Shown here piece by piece: positions 17,306-26,838 of a DNA stretch of 40,083 nt; positions within the stretch are counted from its first letter, which is position 1, and the number at the start of each line of letters is the position of its first letter. A program made the position numbers and the translations under genes. Source of the stretch: Oscillibacter sp. (GTDB taxonomy: Bacteria; Bacillota; Clostridia; Oscillospirales; Oscillospiraceae); assembly GCA_022791135.1 (NCBI GenBank), contig JAAVYM010000077.1, positions 1 through 40,083 of the forward strand. Direction: 5' to 3'. Below the pieces are notes generated by a model, which did not search any database, had not been told where the DNA came from, and worked only from the letters and a program-made list of their open reading frames with translations.

Positions 17306-18217
17306 ATGTATAACCATCAGCTCGACACCTTCATTCAGGCTGCTGATGCCGGGAGCTTTTCCAAAGCGGCGGAGGCACTGTTTATCTCCTCCACGGCGGT
17401 GATGAAGCAGATCAACCTCTTGGAGGGAAACCTGGGAGTCCAGTTATTTCATCGCACTCCCCGCGGTCTGACGCTGACCAATGCAGGGAAGTCCTACTAT
17501 CAGGACGCGAAGTATATGATCCAGTATGCCCGGGATGCCCAGGTCCGGGCCAAAAACGCCATGCAGGACAATGCGAGCGTCATCCGCATCGGCACATCCC
17601 TGATGACCCCCAGCCAATTCCTGCTGGACCTGTGGCCCCAGGTTCACGAAGTCCATTCCGAGCTGAAATTCCAGATGGTGAACTTCGACAACACCCCGGA
17701 AAACGCGCGGGAGATCCTGGCGAATCTGGGACAAAACATTGACATCGTGGCAGGCATTTTCGATGAAACCATGTTGGGTCTCCGGGGCTGCACCGCCTTG
17801 GAGTTGATGCGCGTTCCCATCTGCTGTGCCGTGTCTATCTATCATCCGCTGGCACAGAAGAAAATCTTATTACTGGCGGATTTAAGCGGCCGGCGGTTTA
17901 TGCTGATGAAACGCAATTGGAGCAAGTATGTGGACAAGCTGCGGGATGATCTTTGGGAGAACTACCCGGAAATTGAAATTGTAGATTTTTCCTTTTATAA
18001 CCTGGAGGTATTCAACCAGTGCGAGCATGAAAACGCCTTACTGATGGCGGTTCCGCAGTGGGAGGGCGTCCATCCGTTGCTGAAGATTCTGCCCGTGGAG
18101 TGGAACCACTCCATTCCCTTCGGGCTGCTGCATTCTCCATCGCCGTCGCCGGCGGTTCGAAAGCTGATACAGACCGTTGCCCAGGTGATGTCCACCCGGA
18201 TACAACCCGAGGGTTGA
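17306..18217 (+). CDS. LysR-family transcriptional regulator (first of two)
   Basis: This intact 303-residue regulator starts at 17306 (MYNHQLDTFIQAADAGSFSK) after GTGAGGG; in-frame codons further upstream lie outside the family consensus. The winged helix-turn-helix spans residues 4-60 (SFSKAAEALFISSTAVMKQINLLE, RTPRGLTLTNAG). A periplasmic-binding-like effector domain follows from about residue 90. LysR proteins bind T-N11-A dyads and usually activate oxidoreductase or efflux genes. The three TGC-N7-GCA promoters at 6.2-10.3 kb are candidate targets of this protein or of the one at 23950-24804. A strong hairpin follows. Confidence 0.88.
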   Translation: MYNHQLDTFIQAADAGSFSKAAEALFISSTAVMKQINLLEGNLGVQLFHRTPRGLTLTNAGKSYYQDAKYMIQYARDAQVRAKNAMQDNASVIRIGTSLMTPSQFLLDLWPQVHEVHSELKFQMVNFDNTPENAREILANLGQNIDIVAGIFDETMLGLRGCTALELMRVPICCAVSIYHPLAQKKILLLADLSGRRFMLMKRNWSKYVDKLRDDLWENYPEIEIVDFSFYNLEVFNQCEHENALLMAVPQWEGVHPLLKILPVEWNHSIPFGLLHSPSPSPAVRKLIQTVAQVMSTRIQPEG

Positions 18218-18253
18218 TACCTGTTAACCAATCGGTCCTTCTGTTTTCCGCTG

Positions 18254-18295
18254 AGGCGGGGTATTCTTTATGTCAAGAATACCCCGCCTCTTTCT
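18254..18295 (+). terminator. Strong hairpin after the LysR gene
   Basis: A perfect 15-bp stem (18254-18268 with 18275-18289) has a 6-base loop and ends in CTTTCTC. The T-tract is weak, but stem strength and position 36 bp after the LysR stop support termination, possibly in both directions. Confidence 0.7.
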
Positions 18296-18309
18296 CGTGG
18301 AGGAACCGG

Positions 18310-18444
18310 GTATGAGCCGGGTTCTGCTTTGAAAGTGCGTCTGGGTCTGCAATCTGACCGGGAGGCGCTATGCCTCTTGGCGGGGATTTCGGGCGATACG
18401 CAAAGGTCTTTCGCTTCCCAGCGCAGCCGGGTGGGGCATTTGCC
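18310..18444 (-). ncRNA. RNase P RNA-like 3' fragment (degenerate rnpB copy)
   Basis: The minus strand carries two blocks typical of the 3' half of bacterial RNase P RNA: GGCAAATGCCCCACCCGG (compare the usual GGYAAACNCCACCCGG) and, about 100 bases later, CCCAGACG followed by CAGAACCCGGCTCAT, close to the conserved 3' end CAGAACCCGGCTTA. The intervening bases include CCCGGTCAGATTGCAGACC, like the GGGTAGATTGC-type segment. The 5' half, with GAAAGTCCGG and the GTAAGAGCGCACC block, is absent further upstream on that strand. As RNase P is essential, a complete gene must exist elsewhere and this would be a remnant. Identification is by eye and tentative. Confidence 0.4.
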
Positions 18445-18617
18445 TTTGGGAGGCGGAGGGCTCAGACGGCCGGTCCCTGCAAGCCTGCTTCCGGTTTTTG
18501 AATTATAGGGAGCCAGTCTTTGATTTCCGCGCTGACGGCCCGGCGGCGGGTATAGGACGGATGATCTCCTGCACCCGCTGTGGCGGATAAATGCTGAGTA
18601 AGGAGGAAGAACCAAAC
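18445..18617. other. Intergenic stretch before the esterase lipoprotein
   Basis: This holds no convincing gene. It continues the degenerate segment containing the RNase P-like fragment and ends in the TAAGGAGGAAG ribosome site used by the esterase gene. No clear promoter was found. Confidence 0.35.
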
Positions 18618-19604
18618 ATGAAATCCATGCTATTGACAGGGCTTTTTATGCTTGCCCTCACGCTCTCCGGCTGTGAAAACGCTCCGGCGGAGGCGCCAAT
18701 TTTGCCGGAGGAAAATGTGGCTGTGAAAACGGCGTTTAGCGCTGATACGAGGATTGACGGCGTGATGGCCGGCCCCGCTTTTGGAGAGTACGGGCGGCTG
18801 CTCTTTCCGGTGGACGGCGGCTATTACAGCGGGGAAACCCTTGGCAGCCTGCACTTGAACTATTATAGCCACATTGATCCGAATACTACGGTGGAGATTG
18901 TGAATTACTTAAAGGGCCGCGCGCTGGCCGGGGAATCCATATTTTACGATATTTACACCGATGAGGAGAAGGCGGCGGCCCCGGCGAAGGCCGATACGGG
19001 CCTGTTCTTTTTCAAGGGGGAGCCGGGGGCGCGGTTCGCTGTCTGCAATGCCGGAGGCGCTTTCGCCTATGTGGGTGCGATGCATGACAGCTTTCCACAC
19101 GCGCTGGAGCTTTCCAAGCAGGGCTACAACGCCTTTGCTCTGATCTACCGCCCCGGCGCACAAAGCGCCTGCGAGGACCTGGCGCGGGCTATTAGTTTCA
19201 TTTTTGCCAATGCTGCTGAGCTGGAAGTGGATACGGACTGCTATTCTCTCTGGGGCGGCTCGGCGGGGGCGCGGATGGCGGCCTATCTCGGCTCCTACGG
19301 CCCGGCGGCTTTCGGCGGAGAGGAATTACCGAGGCCGGGGACGGTGGTGATGCAGTACACCGGTCACAGCGACTACAACCCCGGCGGTGAGCCACCCACC
19401 TTTGTGAGCGTGCGCGAGAGCGACGGCATCGCCAATTGGCGCGCCATGGAGCGGCGGCTGGAGGCCGTGTCCACCCTGGGCGTGGACACGGAGTTCCACC
19501 ACTATCCAGGCCTGGGCCACGGCTTCGGCCTGGGGATTGGGACCGCCGCCGAGGGCTGGATCGACCGCGCAATTTCGTTTTGGGAGAAGCAAATGGAGAA
19601 ATAG
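18618..19604 (+). CDS. Alpha/beta-hydrolase (esterase) lipoprotein
   Basis: This intact 328-residue exported esterase starts at 18618 (MKSMLLTGLFMLALTLSGC), 9 codons after an alternative ATG; AAGGAGGAAG upstream decides the start. Lipobox LSGC marks the lipidated Cys. The fold is that of prolyl-oligopeptidase/BD-FAE-like hydrolases: the strand-turn VCNAGGAFAYVG resembles the oxyanion HGG loop, the nucleophile is in GGSAG (WGGSAGARMA), the acid is probably in SVRESDGI, and the histidine is in GLGHGFG. It acts outside the cell on an unknown ester. The alcohol dehydrogenase gene follows after 9 bp, so the two were likely cotranscribed. Confidence 0.85.
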   Translation: MKSMLLTGLFMLALTLSGCENAPAEAPILPEENVAVKTAFSADTRIDGVMAGPAFGEYGRLLFPVDGGYYSGETLGSLHLNYYSHIDPNTTVEIVNYLKGRALAGESIFYDIYTDEEKAAAPAKADTGLFFFKGEPGARFAVCNAGGAFAYVGAMHDSFPHALELSKQGYNAFALIYRPGAQSACEDLARAISFIFANAAELEVDTDCYSLWGGSAGARMAAYLGSYGPAAFGGEELPRPGTVVMQYTGHSDYNPGGEPPTFVSVRESDGIANWRAMERRLEAVSTLGVDTEFHHYPGLGHGFGLGIGTAAEGWIDRAISFWEKQMEK

Positions 19605-19613
19605 GAGGAGAAC

Positions 19614-20781
19614 ATGAACAACTTTATATTTGAAAACGCCACGAAGACGATTTTCGGGAAGGGCTGCGTCAAGGAATATCTGGCCGGCCTCACCCGCCCC
19701 TACGATACGATTTTGCTGGCCTATGGCGGGGGTTCCATCAAGCGCAGCGGCATCTATGACGAGGTGCGCGGCATTTTGGCGGAGGCCGGAAAGGCGGTGG
19801 TGGAGTTCCCGGGTATCCTGGCGGATCCCACCTATGCTAAGGTCCAGAAGGGGGCAGCCCTAGCCAGGGAGAAGGGTGTGGATTTGATCCTGGGCGTTGG
19901 CGGCGGCAGCGTCATGGACTGCTGCAAGGCCGTCTCCATGGCGGCGGTATACCCCGGTGATATCTGGGAGGACTTCTGGACGCGGCCCGGCGTGGTAGAC
20001 TTCCGGCCATTGCCTTTGGGGGTGATCGTCACCATGGCGGGAACCGGCAGCGAGATGAACGGCGGCGCGGTCATCACCAACGAGGAAAAGAAGATCAAGA
20101 CGGGCCGGGACTACCCTGCGGCCAACGCCCGCTTTGCCCTGATGGACCCCACCTATACCTACAGCGTTCCCAAGTTCCAGCTGGCCTCCGGCGGCTTCGA
20201 CATTCTCAGCCACATCATGGAGACATATTTCAGCCCCTGCGACGAGGAAAATGTCTCAGACGATCTTTCCGAGGCCCTTATGCGGGGTGTGATTCGGGAT
20301 CTGCGGACATCCCTGGCAAATCCGGAGGACTACAATGCCCGGAGCAACCTCAATGTGGGAATCCACCATGGCGGAGAACCGGATCATCAAGCTGGGGAAG
20401 AAATGCGACTTCCAGTGCCACCAGATGGAGCACCAGCTGGGGGCTTACACCGACTGCAACCACGGCGCGGGGCTGGCGGTTCTGCACCCGGTTTATTACC
20501 GGCATATCTACAAAGACGGCCTTTCCAAATTTAAACGCTTCGCCGTCCGGGTCTGGGACATTGACCCGGAGGGAAAATCCGATGAGGAGACCGCCGCCGC
20601 TGGAGTAGAGGCGCTGGCGGATTTCATTAAAGAGATCGGCTTGCCCACCACTCTGCGGGAGTTGGGCATAGACGAGAGCGTCAACCTGGGGACCGTTGCC
20701 GCGTCGTGCAATGTGGCTCCTGGCAGCTATGGAAAGATAAGCCGTGCGGTGATTGCACAGATTTTCCAGGAGGCGTTTTGA
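19614..20781 (+). pseudogene. Iron-containing alcohol dehydrogenase (butanol dehydrogenase type), frameshifted
   Basis: A group III Fe-dependent dehydrogenase of about 389 residues starting MNNFIFENATKTIFGKGC. The NAD-binding motif GVGGGSVMDCCKAVSMA and the TMAGTGSEMNGGAVIT loop are present, and the metal ligands include D and H in FDILSHIME. One extra A at 20352-20353 shifts the frame after ARSNL. The true continuation WESTMAENRIIKLGKK, with the ligand histidines in CHQMEHQLG and TDCNHGAG, lies one frame over and runs to 20781. This is the only lesion visible. The enzyme would reduce aldehydes such as butyraldehyde with NAD(P)H. A sequencing error could explain the single inserted base. Confidence 0.82.
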
Positions 20782-20791
20782 GGAGGTTATG

Positions 20792-21518
20792 ATGGAAAAA
20801 CCGTTTGTTGTGTGCCATATGTTTACGTCGTTGAACGGAAAAACTGACGGTGATTTTATGACCTGCCCCGATGGAATTCCGGCGCGGACGAAGTACGGTG
20901 ATCTGCGGGGCTATTACAACTGTGAGGCCACGCTGTACGGAACCGTCACCATGGCCGGGGGCTTTTCGGACGGCTTGGCCGGGGAACTGCCCGACGGCGC
21001 CATAGGTTATCCCAAGGAGACCTGGGCAGCTCCCTCCGAGGTCAGGCAGTATGTCGTGGCCGTGGACCCCAAGGGGACGCTGGGCTGGGATTCCCCTTAC
21101 ATGGAAAAGCGGGGACGGCCCAAGGCCCATGTGATTGAGGCGCTGACGGAACAGGCGCCGGGGAAGTATCTGGCCTATCTGCGCCGGCAGGGAGTTTCCT
21201 ATGTTGTGGCGTGACGGGAGCAGCTGGATTGTGCACGGCTGCTCCATGAGCTGAAGACGTGCTTTGGCATTGACCGCCTGATGATCGCCGGGGCGGCTAT
21301 GTCAACGGGGCTTTTTTGCTGGCGGGATTGATCGACGAGGTGAGCGTCGTTCTCGCTTCGGTGGCAGATGGGAATACCCGGTCCGTCTCCGCTTTTGAGA
21401 CCCACGGCTTCTGACCGCCCAGGCGGCGGTGGGACTTTCCCTGTTGGAGGTTCAGCGCATAGAAGGCGATGGGCTTTGGCTGCGGTACGTCCCGAAGAAT
21501 CTCTCGCGCACCAGGTAA
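20792..21518 (+). pseudogene. RibD C-terminal/dihydrofolate-reductase-like protein, three lesions
   Basis: Starts MEKPFVVCHMFTSLNGKTDG after AGGAGG; tandem ATGs occur at 20789 and 20792. The fold is that of the RibD reductase domain (NADPH-dependent deaminase/reductase family): SLNGKTDG binds the ribityl part and LYGTVTM is the second motif. TGA at 21212-21214 interrupts YVVA-REQLDCARLLHELK, a one-base loss near 21292 breaks the glycine loop before YVNGAFLLAG, and another near 21410 precedes LTAQAAVGLSLLEVQ. The eroded frame ends at TAA 21516-21518. The normal length would be about 240 residues. Substrate unknown. Confidence 0.75.
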
Positions 21519-21569
21519 GAACAATACAGCAGACCACAAAAGAAGCGGAGGAACGCCGGCTTTTTGCAG

Positions 21570-21803
21570 GGAAAGGCCTGCCCGGCCCGAATCTCTTTGG
21601 CGTGGATATTGTGCAAGAAACTTTATATTGTTCCGATTCCTGGCACCCGAAAGCCGGAGCGGATGCGGGAGAACGCGGGGACGATGGAGATTGTCCTGAT
21701 GGCTTCGGAAGTAAGCACATTGGACAAGACGCTGGATACGATGGAAGTGTCTGCCGTATCCGGCGGGACAAAAACAACTGGCAAACAGGAGGAGCCACAA
21801 TGA
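21570..21803 (+). pseudogene. Aldo/keto reductase, C-terminal remnant
   Basis: About 75 residues remain of an aldo/keto reductase: PARISLAWILCKKLYIVPIPGTRKPERM, then LMASEVSTLDKTLDTMEVSAVSGGTK. The pattern SLAW-IL followed by IPGTRK and a closing helix is the C-terminal cofactor-binding end of the YhdN-like AKR group. The N-terminal barrel, with the Asp-Tyr-Lys-His tetrad, is missing, and the preceding bases join the RibD-like remnant. The TGA at 21801-21803 overlaps the next ATG, so an operon once linked these genes. Confidence 0.65.
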
Positions 21804-22144
21804 AAAGATTACTCGCAATTCTGCTGGCGGTGGGAACGCTTCTGGCATTGGCTGCCTGCAGCAGCGCCAACCGGCAGGCGCAGCCGGACACATCCCCGGT
21901 CCATGAGCCAGACAGCACACCGGCAAATCAGCCCTCAGAGCCGGAACCGGAGACCTCTGCCAGTGCAGACGGCGGCAAGACGCTGGTGGTCTACTACTCC
22001 GCCACCGGCAGCACGGAGGCCGTGGCCGGCTACATCGCAAACACCCTGGACGGCGATACCTTCGCCATCACGCCGGTGGGTAATTTCATTGCCGCAAACG
22101 ATTTTACCGGCAAAAGGGGGACACACCAGCCCGCACAGCGGTAA
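21800..22144 (+). pseudogene. Flavodoxin lipoprotein, truncated
   Basis: ATG 21800 after CAGGAGGAG opens MKRLLAILLAVGTLLALAAC, a lipoprotein signal with lipobox ALAAC, followed by an acidic Pro/Ser-rich linker. The flavodoxin domain begins at TLVVYYSATGSTEAVAGYIAN, with the phosphate-binding loop S-A-T-G-S-T intact. After FAITPVGNF the family pattern ends and the frame stops at residue 114, where about 100 more residues with the FMN isoalloxazine loops are expected. This is therefore a 3' deletion rather than a small flavodoxin. It is the fourth exported flavodoxin-type gene in the window. Confidence 0.7.
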
Positions 22145-22230
22145 ACGGCGCTTTTACACCCACATTCCGGCTGCGGCCGGTTCATATGAACGCCATAAGT
22201 ATTCCAAGAAAAAATCGAGGGACAGCCATT

Positions 22231-23943
22231 ATGTTTGTGAAAATCACGGCCGCTTTGCTTGCGGCGCTTATCCTGACGGCCTGCGGCTCTGCCGCTGTCC
22301 CGGCGGCGGAACCGGCGGAGGGACAAGCCATTACCACCGGCATCGAATTTCAGCGGGGCTTTCTCAATGATAACGTCTACCATTCGGAGCTGGGTGATAT
22401 CCATTGCTCCAGCTATATCCCGGAGTCCTATGACGGCAGCGAGCCGTATGCGCTGTTTGTCACTCTGCCCGGCTGGGAGGGGCTGTATTTCCAGGGCGTT
22501 GGAGCGAATATGGCGGAGGACTTCGGCCCGGAGGCCATCCGGTATAACGGCAGGATGATCGTCCTCTCCGCACAGTTGGACGACTGGGGCGAAACCGGCG
22601 CCAACCATGCCATAGCGCTGACGGAGCATTTTTTGGAGCATTACAACATCGACCGGCATAAGGTCTATCTGCACGGGATGTCCGGCGGCGGAGAGACGGA
22701 TTTGCTGGTGATGGGCAAGCGGCCCGACCTCTACACGGCCTACCTAATGACCTCCTCCAAGTGGGACGGCGATTTGAATGTGCTGGCGGAGGCAAGTACG
22801 CCGGTCTATATGGCAATTGGCGAGGAGGACAGCTACTATGGCTCCGGTTCGTTGAAAAGCGCCTATGCCGGACTTCACAAGCTCTATGAGGGGCAGGGTC
22901 TGACCGAAGAAGAAATCGGCCAAATCCTCGTTCTGGATGTGAAGCCCGGGAGCTGCTTCACGCAGCGCGGCTTCCGGGACCAGCATGCGGGCGGGCAGGC
23001 GTTTACCCATGAGGAGGAGATCATGGGCTGGCTGTTTGGAGAACATCCGGCGAAGCGGGCAGATCTCAGCGGGACGATTCCGGAAGAGCTGGAACATGTC
23101 CCTGAAAGCTATGAGCGCCCCGCAGAGCATCCGGGGACGCTGGAGAAGCTGGAGTACCAGACCTGGGAGTCCTTCTCCTATGAAGAGCATTCTCAAAAGC
23201 TGACCAAGACCGCCTGGGTGTATCTGCCCTACGGCTATACGGCACAGCGGCGGTACAATGTGATGTACCTCAGCCACGGCGGCTGGAGCGATGAGACGAC
23301 GCTGACGGGGACGCCGGATAGCCCCCATGCCTTCAAGCACATCGTCGACCACGCCATTGAGGACGGGAAAATCAAGCCTCTCATCCTCGTCCTGCCCACC
23401 TATAACAACACCAGCTCCTCGGACAGCGGCAGCTACTCCCTGGCTTTGCGGCTGACGGACAACTTCCACCATGAGCTGGTAAGCGACCTCATTCCTGCTG
23501 TAGAGTCGAAGTACAGCACCTATGCGGAAAGCACCGGCCCAGAGGGCATCGCCGCGTCCAGAGATCACCGGGCCTTCGGCGGCTTTTCCATGGGGGCTGT
23601 GAACACCTGGCACACCTTCGAGCACTGCCTGGACTACTTCCGTAACTTCGCCCCCTCCAGCGGCGGGCCTACCGGCGATGGAACGTACATGGCGGACATC
23701 GCGCGGAAGTCCGGGCATACCCCGGAGAACTTCTTTCTCTATACTGCCTCCGGCACAGAGGACTTTGCCTATTCCGGCTTCAAGAGCGGGATAATGGAAA
23801 TGGAGAAGACAGACGTATTTACCTTTGCCGGCAGCGAGCGGGAGGGCAACCTGACCTTTCGGGAGCGGGAGGGCCATGTCCACGACGGCAGGGCCGCCAA
23901 TGAGTACGCCTACAATGCTCTGCACTTTTTCTGGAACGGCTGA
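22231..23943 (+). CDS. Two-domain esterase lipoprotein (POP-like hydrolase plus CE1/feruloyl-esterase-like)
   Basis: This intact 570-residue exported enzyme starts at 22231 (MFVKITAALLAALILTACGS), where GAGGGAC lies upstream and a lipobox LTAC follows; upstream ATGs would bury the signal. Domain 1 (about 40-285) is a dienelactone-hydrolase/PHB-depolymerase-like fold with nucleophile LHGMSGGGETD. Domain 2 (about 315-570) is esterase D/CE1-like, with YLPYGY, the nucleophile FGGFSMGAVNTW and the closing histidine region REGHVHDGRA. Both catalytic serines are present, so two active sites are likely. CE1 enzymes remove feruloyl or acetyl groups from plant polysaccharides; a diet-derived ester substrate is an inference. 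Confidence 0.85.
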   Translation: MFVKITAALLAALILTACGSAAVPAAEPAEGQAITTGIEFQRGFLNDNVYHSELGDIHCSSYIPESYDGSEPYALFVTLPGWEGLYFQGVGANMAEDFGPEAIRYNGRMIVLSAQLDDWGETGANHAIALTEHFLEHYNIDRHKVYLHGMSGGGETDLLVMGKRPDLYTAYLMTSSKWDGDLNVLAEASTPVYMAIGEEDSYYGSGSLKSAYAGLHKLYEGQGLTEEEIGQILVLDVKPGSCFTQRGFRDQHAGGQAFTHEEEIMGWLFGEHPAKRADLSGTIPEELEHVPESYERPAEHPGTLEKLEYQTWESFSYEEHSQKLTKTAWVYLPYGYTAQRRYNVMYLSHGGWSDETTLTGTPDSPHAFKHIVDHAIEDGKIKPLILVLPTYNNTSSSDSGSYSLALRLTDNFHHELVSDLIPAVESKYSTYAESTGPEGIAASRDHRAFGGFSMGAVNTWHTFEHCLDYFRNFAPSSGGPTGDGTYMADIARKSGHTPENFFLYTASGTEDFAYSGFKSGIMEMEKTDVFTFAGSEREGNLTFREREGHVHDGRAANEYAYNALHFFWNG

Positions 23944-23949
23944 CCTCTG

Positions 23950-24804
23950 TCACAGGCCCCGTTCTGCAATCTCATGGAACACGGGCGCGAGCAGTCTGCG
24001 GTCCTCTGCGCGGCAGACGCAGTAATAGGTTACATGGGCCTCCGGGTCCAGAATGGGAACCTGGACCCGGGGGCCATTTCCGTTCGAATTGCGCATCATG
24101 ACGTTGGAGGAGAAGGCGGGCAGGACGGAAGAGATGATCAGCTCATTGAAATCCTCAAAATTCTGCTGGAGAAGGAAATAGGTGGAGGGCAGCATCCGCT
24201 GCGCCCACTCCCGCCAAAAGCCAATATTTGCATGGAGAAGCATCCGCTCTCCATCAATGTCCTTCAGCCATACGCCGCCTTGGAAGTTCGCCAGCGGATG
24301 GGCAGACGGCAGAGATAGGTAGAGCCGTTCCTCTCCGTACCGCTGGCAGTACAGGCCGCCGTCCCCCACTTCTTCTGTCAGTACGGCCAGCTTGTAAGCG
24401 CCGTCCCGGAGGCCGTCCAGCAGGGCGGCGCCGCTTTTCATTTCCGAGCTGATGGTCATGTCCGGGAAAAACTGCGTGACCAGGGGGAGTAGGTTCCACA
24501 GCGGTGCGGGAGCGCAGGAGCCAATCGAGATTGTGCGCCGGCTGCGGTCAAAGGCCCGCACCTGCTCCACCATGCGCCGGGCCTCCTCCAGCACCCGTCC
24601 GGCACACTGCACTGCCAATTCACCGTTTTGGTTGAGGGTGAGCTTGTTTTTTTGCCGGTCGAAGAGGGAAACCTGCAATTCCTCCTCCAAGCGCTGCATA
24701 GTGCGGCTCAAAACCGGCTGCGAGGTGTTCAGTGCCTCCGCCGCCTTGGACAGTGTGCCGTATTGGGCCACGGCCGTCAGATGTTCCAGCTGGCTGAGTT
24801 CCAT
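23950..24804 (-). CDS. LysR-family transcriptional regulator (second of two)
   Basis: This intact 284-residue protein (MELSQLEHLTAVAQYGTLSK) has a strong AAAGGGGGAT site. The helix-turn-helix region is LSKAAEALNTSQPVLSRTMQRLEEEL, followed by LFDRQKNKLTLNQNGE, then an effector-binding domain from about residue 88. It is divergent from the aldo/keto reductase at 24923, which it may regulate, and converges on the esterase gene with a 6-bp gap. Like the regulator at 17306 it is a candidate for the TGC-N7-GCA operators. No damage is seen even though most neighbouring enzymes are broken. Confidence 0.88.
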   Translation of the reverse strand: MELSQLEHLTAVAQYGTLSKAAEALNTSQPVLSRTMQRLEEELQVSLFDRQKNKLTLNQNGELAVQCAGRVLEEARRMVEQVRAFDRSRRTISIGSCAPAPLWNLLPLVTQFFPDMTISSEMKSGAALLDGLRDGAYKLAVLTEEVGDGGLYCQRYGEERLYLSLPSAHPLANFQGGVWLKDIDGERMLLHANIGFWREWAQRMLPSTYFLLQQNFEDFNELIISSVLPAFSSNVMMRNSNGNGPRVQVPILDPEAHVTYYCVCRAEDRRLLAPVFHEIAERGL

Positions 24805-24862
24805 CGTGGGACAATCCCCCTTTCAGTATTCTGTTTTATTATAGCACATTCCCGCATCCGTA

Positions 24863-24891
24863 TTGTACTTTTTTAGAAAAAATTTTATAAT
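24863..24891 (+). promoter_or_regulatory. Sigma-A promoter for the aldo/keto reductase
   Basis: TTGTAC (24863-24868), a 17-bp spacer and TATAAT (24886-24891) form a near-consensus promoter about 30 bp upstream of ATG 24923. It lies in the divergent region with the LysR gene. No TGC-N7-GCA dyad is found at the corresponding upstream position. Confidence 0.65.
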
Positions 24892-24922
24892 GCGACCATA
24901 GGAATAAGAAATATGGAAGAAT

Positions 24923-25767
24923 ATGAACCATACTGTGTTAAGCAACGGAGTTCAAATGCCGCAGATAGGCTATGAAGTCTTTCAAATCTAGGATGCCGCG
25001 CAGTGCGAACAATGCGTCCGCGAGGCGATGGAAACCGGCTTCTTAATACCGCCGCGTACTTCAACGAGGAGGCCGTGGGCGCGGCGGTCAAGAGCTGTGG
25101 GATTCCCTGTAAGGAGCTATTCATCACCACCAAGCTGTGGATTCAGGACACCGGCTACGGCGAAACCCTGCGGTCCTTTGACGCTTCGCTGAAAAAGCTG
25201 GGCCTGGACTATCTGGACCTCTACCTCATCCATCAGCCCTTTTTGGGGAAATACTACGGCTCCTGGCAGGCGATGGAACAGCTCTATGAGGAGGGGCGCG
25301 TCCGGACCATTGGAGTGAGCAATTTTGAACCGGACCGGCTGGCGGACCTCTGCCTCAATCATGCGATTGCACTTATGGTCAATCAAGTGGAAATCCATCC
25401 TTTCCACCAGCAGGAGCCAGCCATCCGGGTGATGAAGGGCTTTGACGTCCAACCCCAGGGGTGGGGGCCTTTGGCCGAGGGCAAGCACGGCATCTTCACC
25501 CACCCCGTTCTCACTAAAATCGGCAAAAAGTACGGCAAGACCCCCGCCCAGGTGGCCTTGCGCTGGAATATTCAGCGAAGCGTGGTCATCATCCCCAAGT
25601 CTACTCACATTGAGCGCATGGAGCAGAACATGGACATCTGGGACTTCTCCCTCAGCGCCGAGGATATGGCGGAAATCGCCAAGCTGGACATCGGCCACAG
25701 CGAGATTGTCAACCACTATGACCCCGCCTTTGTGAAAATGCTGCACGGCCTGCAAGTCCATGCGTGA
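24923..25767 (+). pseudogene. Aldo/keto reductase (AKR5-like), stop codon and frameshift near the start
   Basis: Starts MNHTVLSNGVQMPQIGYEVFQI, then TAG at 24989-24991 (codon 23), followed by DAAQCEQCVREAMETGF and a small deletion near 25042 that loses RLL-type residues and shifts the frame. From NTAAYFNEEAVGAAVK to 25767 it is intact, including the Lys motif in LFITTKLWIQD, the catalytic His region in LYLIHQP, GVSNF and the cofactor-binding PKSTHIERMEQN. In this group the product is a 2,5-diketogluconate reductase-like NADPH enzyme of about 280 residues. The Asp of the tetrad lies at the broken junction. The lipoprotein gene follows after 16 bp. Confidence 0.8.
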
Positions 25768-25783
25768 TGAGGAGGCCAACGTT

Positions 25784-26823
25784 ATGAAACCTGCACGAAA
25801 GCTGACAGCTCTTGTTATGGCAGGCGTAATGACGCTTGCTTTGCTGACTGGATGCGCCAATACGCGTTCCGCCCCGCTGAGGCTTTGGCAGAATACCCGG
25901 AGAAGTCTCAGCCCGCCCCTGCTCCCCAAATCCCGGAGGGTGCGCTGGTGATCGCCGACCAGGGTGTGTTCGCGGCGGGCGGCATTGTGCTGGAGAGCGA
26001 CGGCACGTTTGATCCGGTGAACGGCCAACACGACCCCACCGGCCAGACCCGCACCAGCTGGATGACCACTCCTGATGGACGGGACGGCTGGAATGACATC
26101 TTCCTTTGCAAGGGCTATTCCACCTATCTGGTAGATCAGCCCCGCCGGGGCGACGCGGGCCAGACCTCCACGGCGCAGGAAATTTCCACCGTCACCCAGG
26201 ATCAGGCGTGGTTCACCCAGTTCCGCCTGGGCCGCTGGCCGGAGTTCAACGAGGGTTCTCAGTTCCCTCAGGACGAGGCCTCCATTGACCAGTTCTTCCG
26301 CCAGATGACCCCGGACACCAGCGCGTTTGACCAGACCGTGATTGCAGACGCCCTGGTGGCCGCTTTTGAAAAGTCCGGTCCCGGCATCCTGGTTACGCAC
26401 TCCCAGGGCGGTATGCCCGGCTGGGAAATCGGGGCCAGGAGCGACAAGGTGGAGGCTGTGGTCGCCATTGAACCCGGTTCCGTCCCCTTCCCCGCTTCCA
26501 TGAACCCCGACGAGATTACTTATGGCTATCAGATTCCCTATGAGGAGTTCGCCGCCCTGATCGAAAAGCCCATCATTATCTATATGGGCGACTATATTCC
26601 GGCGGAGCCGTCGGATCTGAACGCGGAGAATTTCTGGACCATGGTGCTGGCCGGTTCCCGGCAGTTTGCGGAAGTTGCGGGCAGCATGGGCGGAGACATC
26701 ACGGTGGTGCACCTGCCTGACGAGGGTATCACCGGCAACTCTCACTTTCTGTTCCAGGAGCTGAATAACGAGGAGATCGCCGGGCATTTGTACGCCTGGC
26801 TGACCGAAAAGGGCCTGGGTTGA
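25784..26823 (+). pseudogene. Alpha/beta-hydrolase lipoprotein, frameshifted after the signal sequence
   Basis: ATG 25784 after GAGGAGG encodes a lipoprotein signal (MKPARKLTALVMAGVMTL ... LLTGC). A missing base in the C4 run at 25872-25875 throws the frame out after GCANTRSAP; the continuation AEALAEYPEKSQPAPAP and the whole enzyme lie in another frame to 26823. That frame holds an alpha/beta-hydrolase fold with nucleophile LVTHSQGGMPG and a late acid/histidine region (IYMGDYIPAE, GNSHFLFQE). One base separates this from a normal gene of about 346 residues, so slippage or sequencing error is possible. A clear terminator follows. Confidence 0.8.
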
Positions 26824-26838
26824 CCCGTCAAACCGGAG

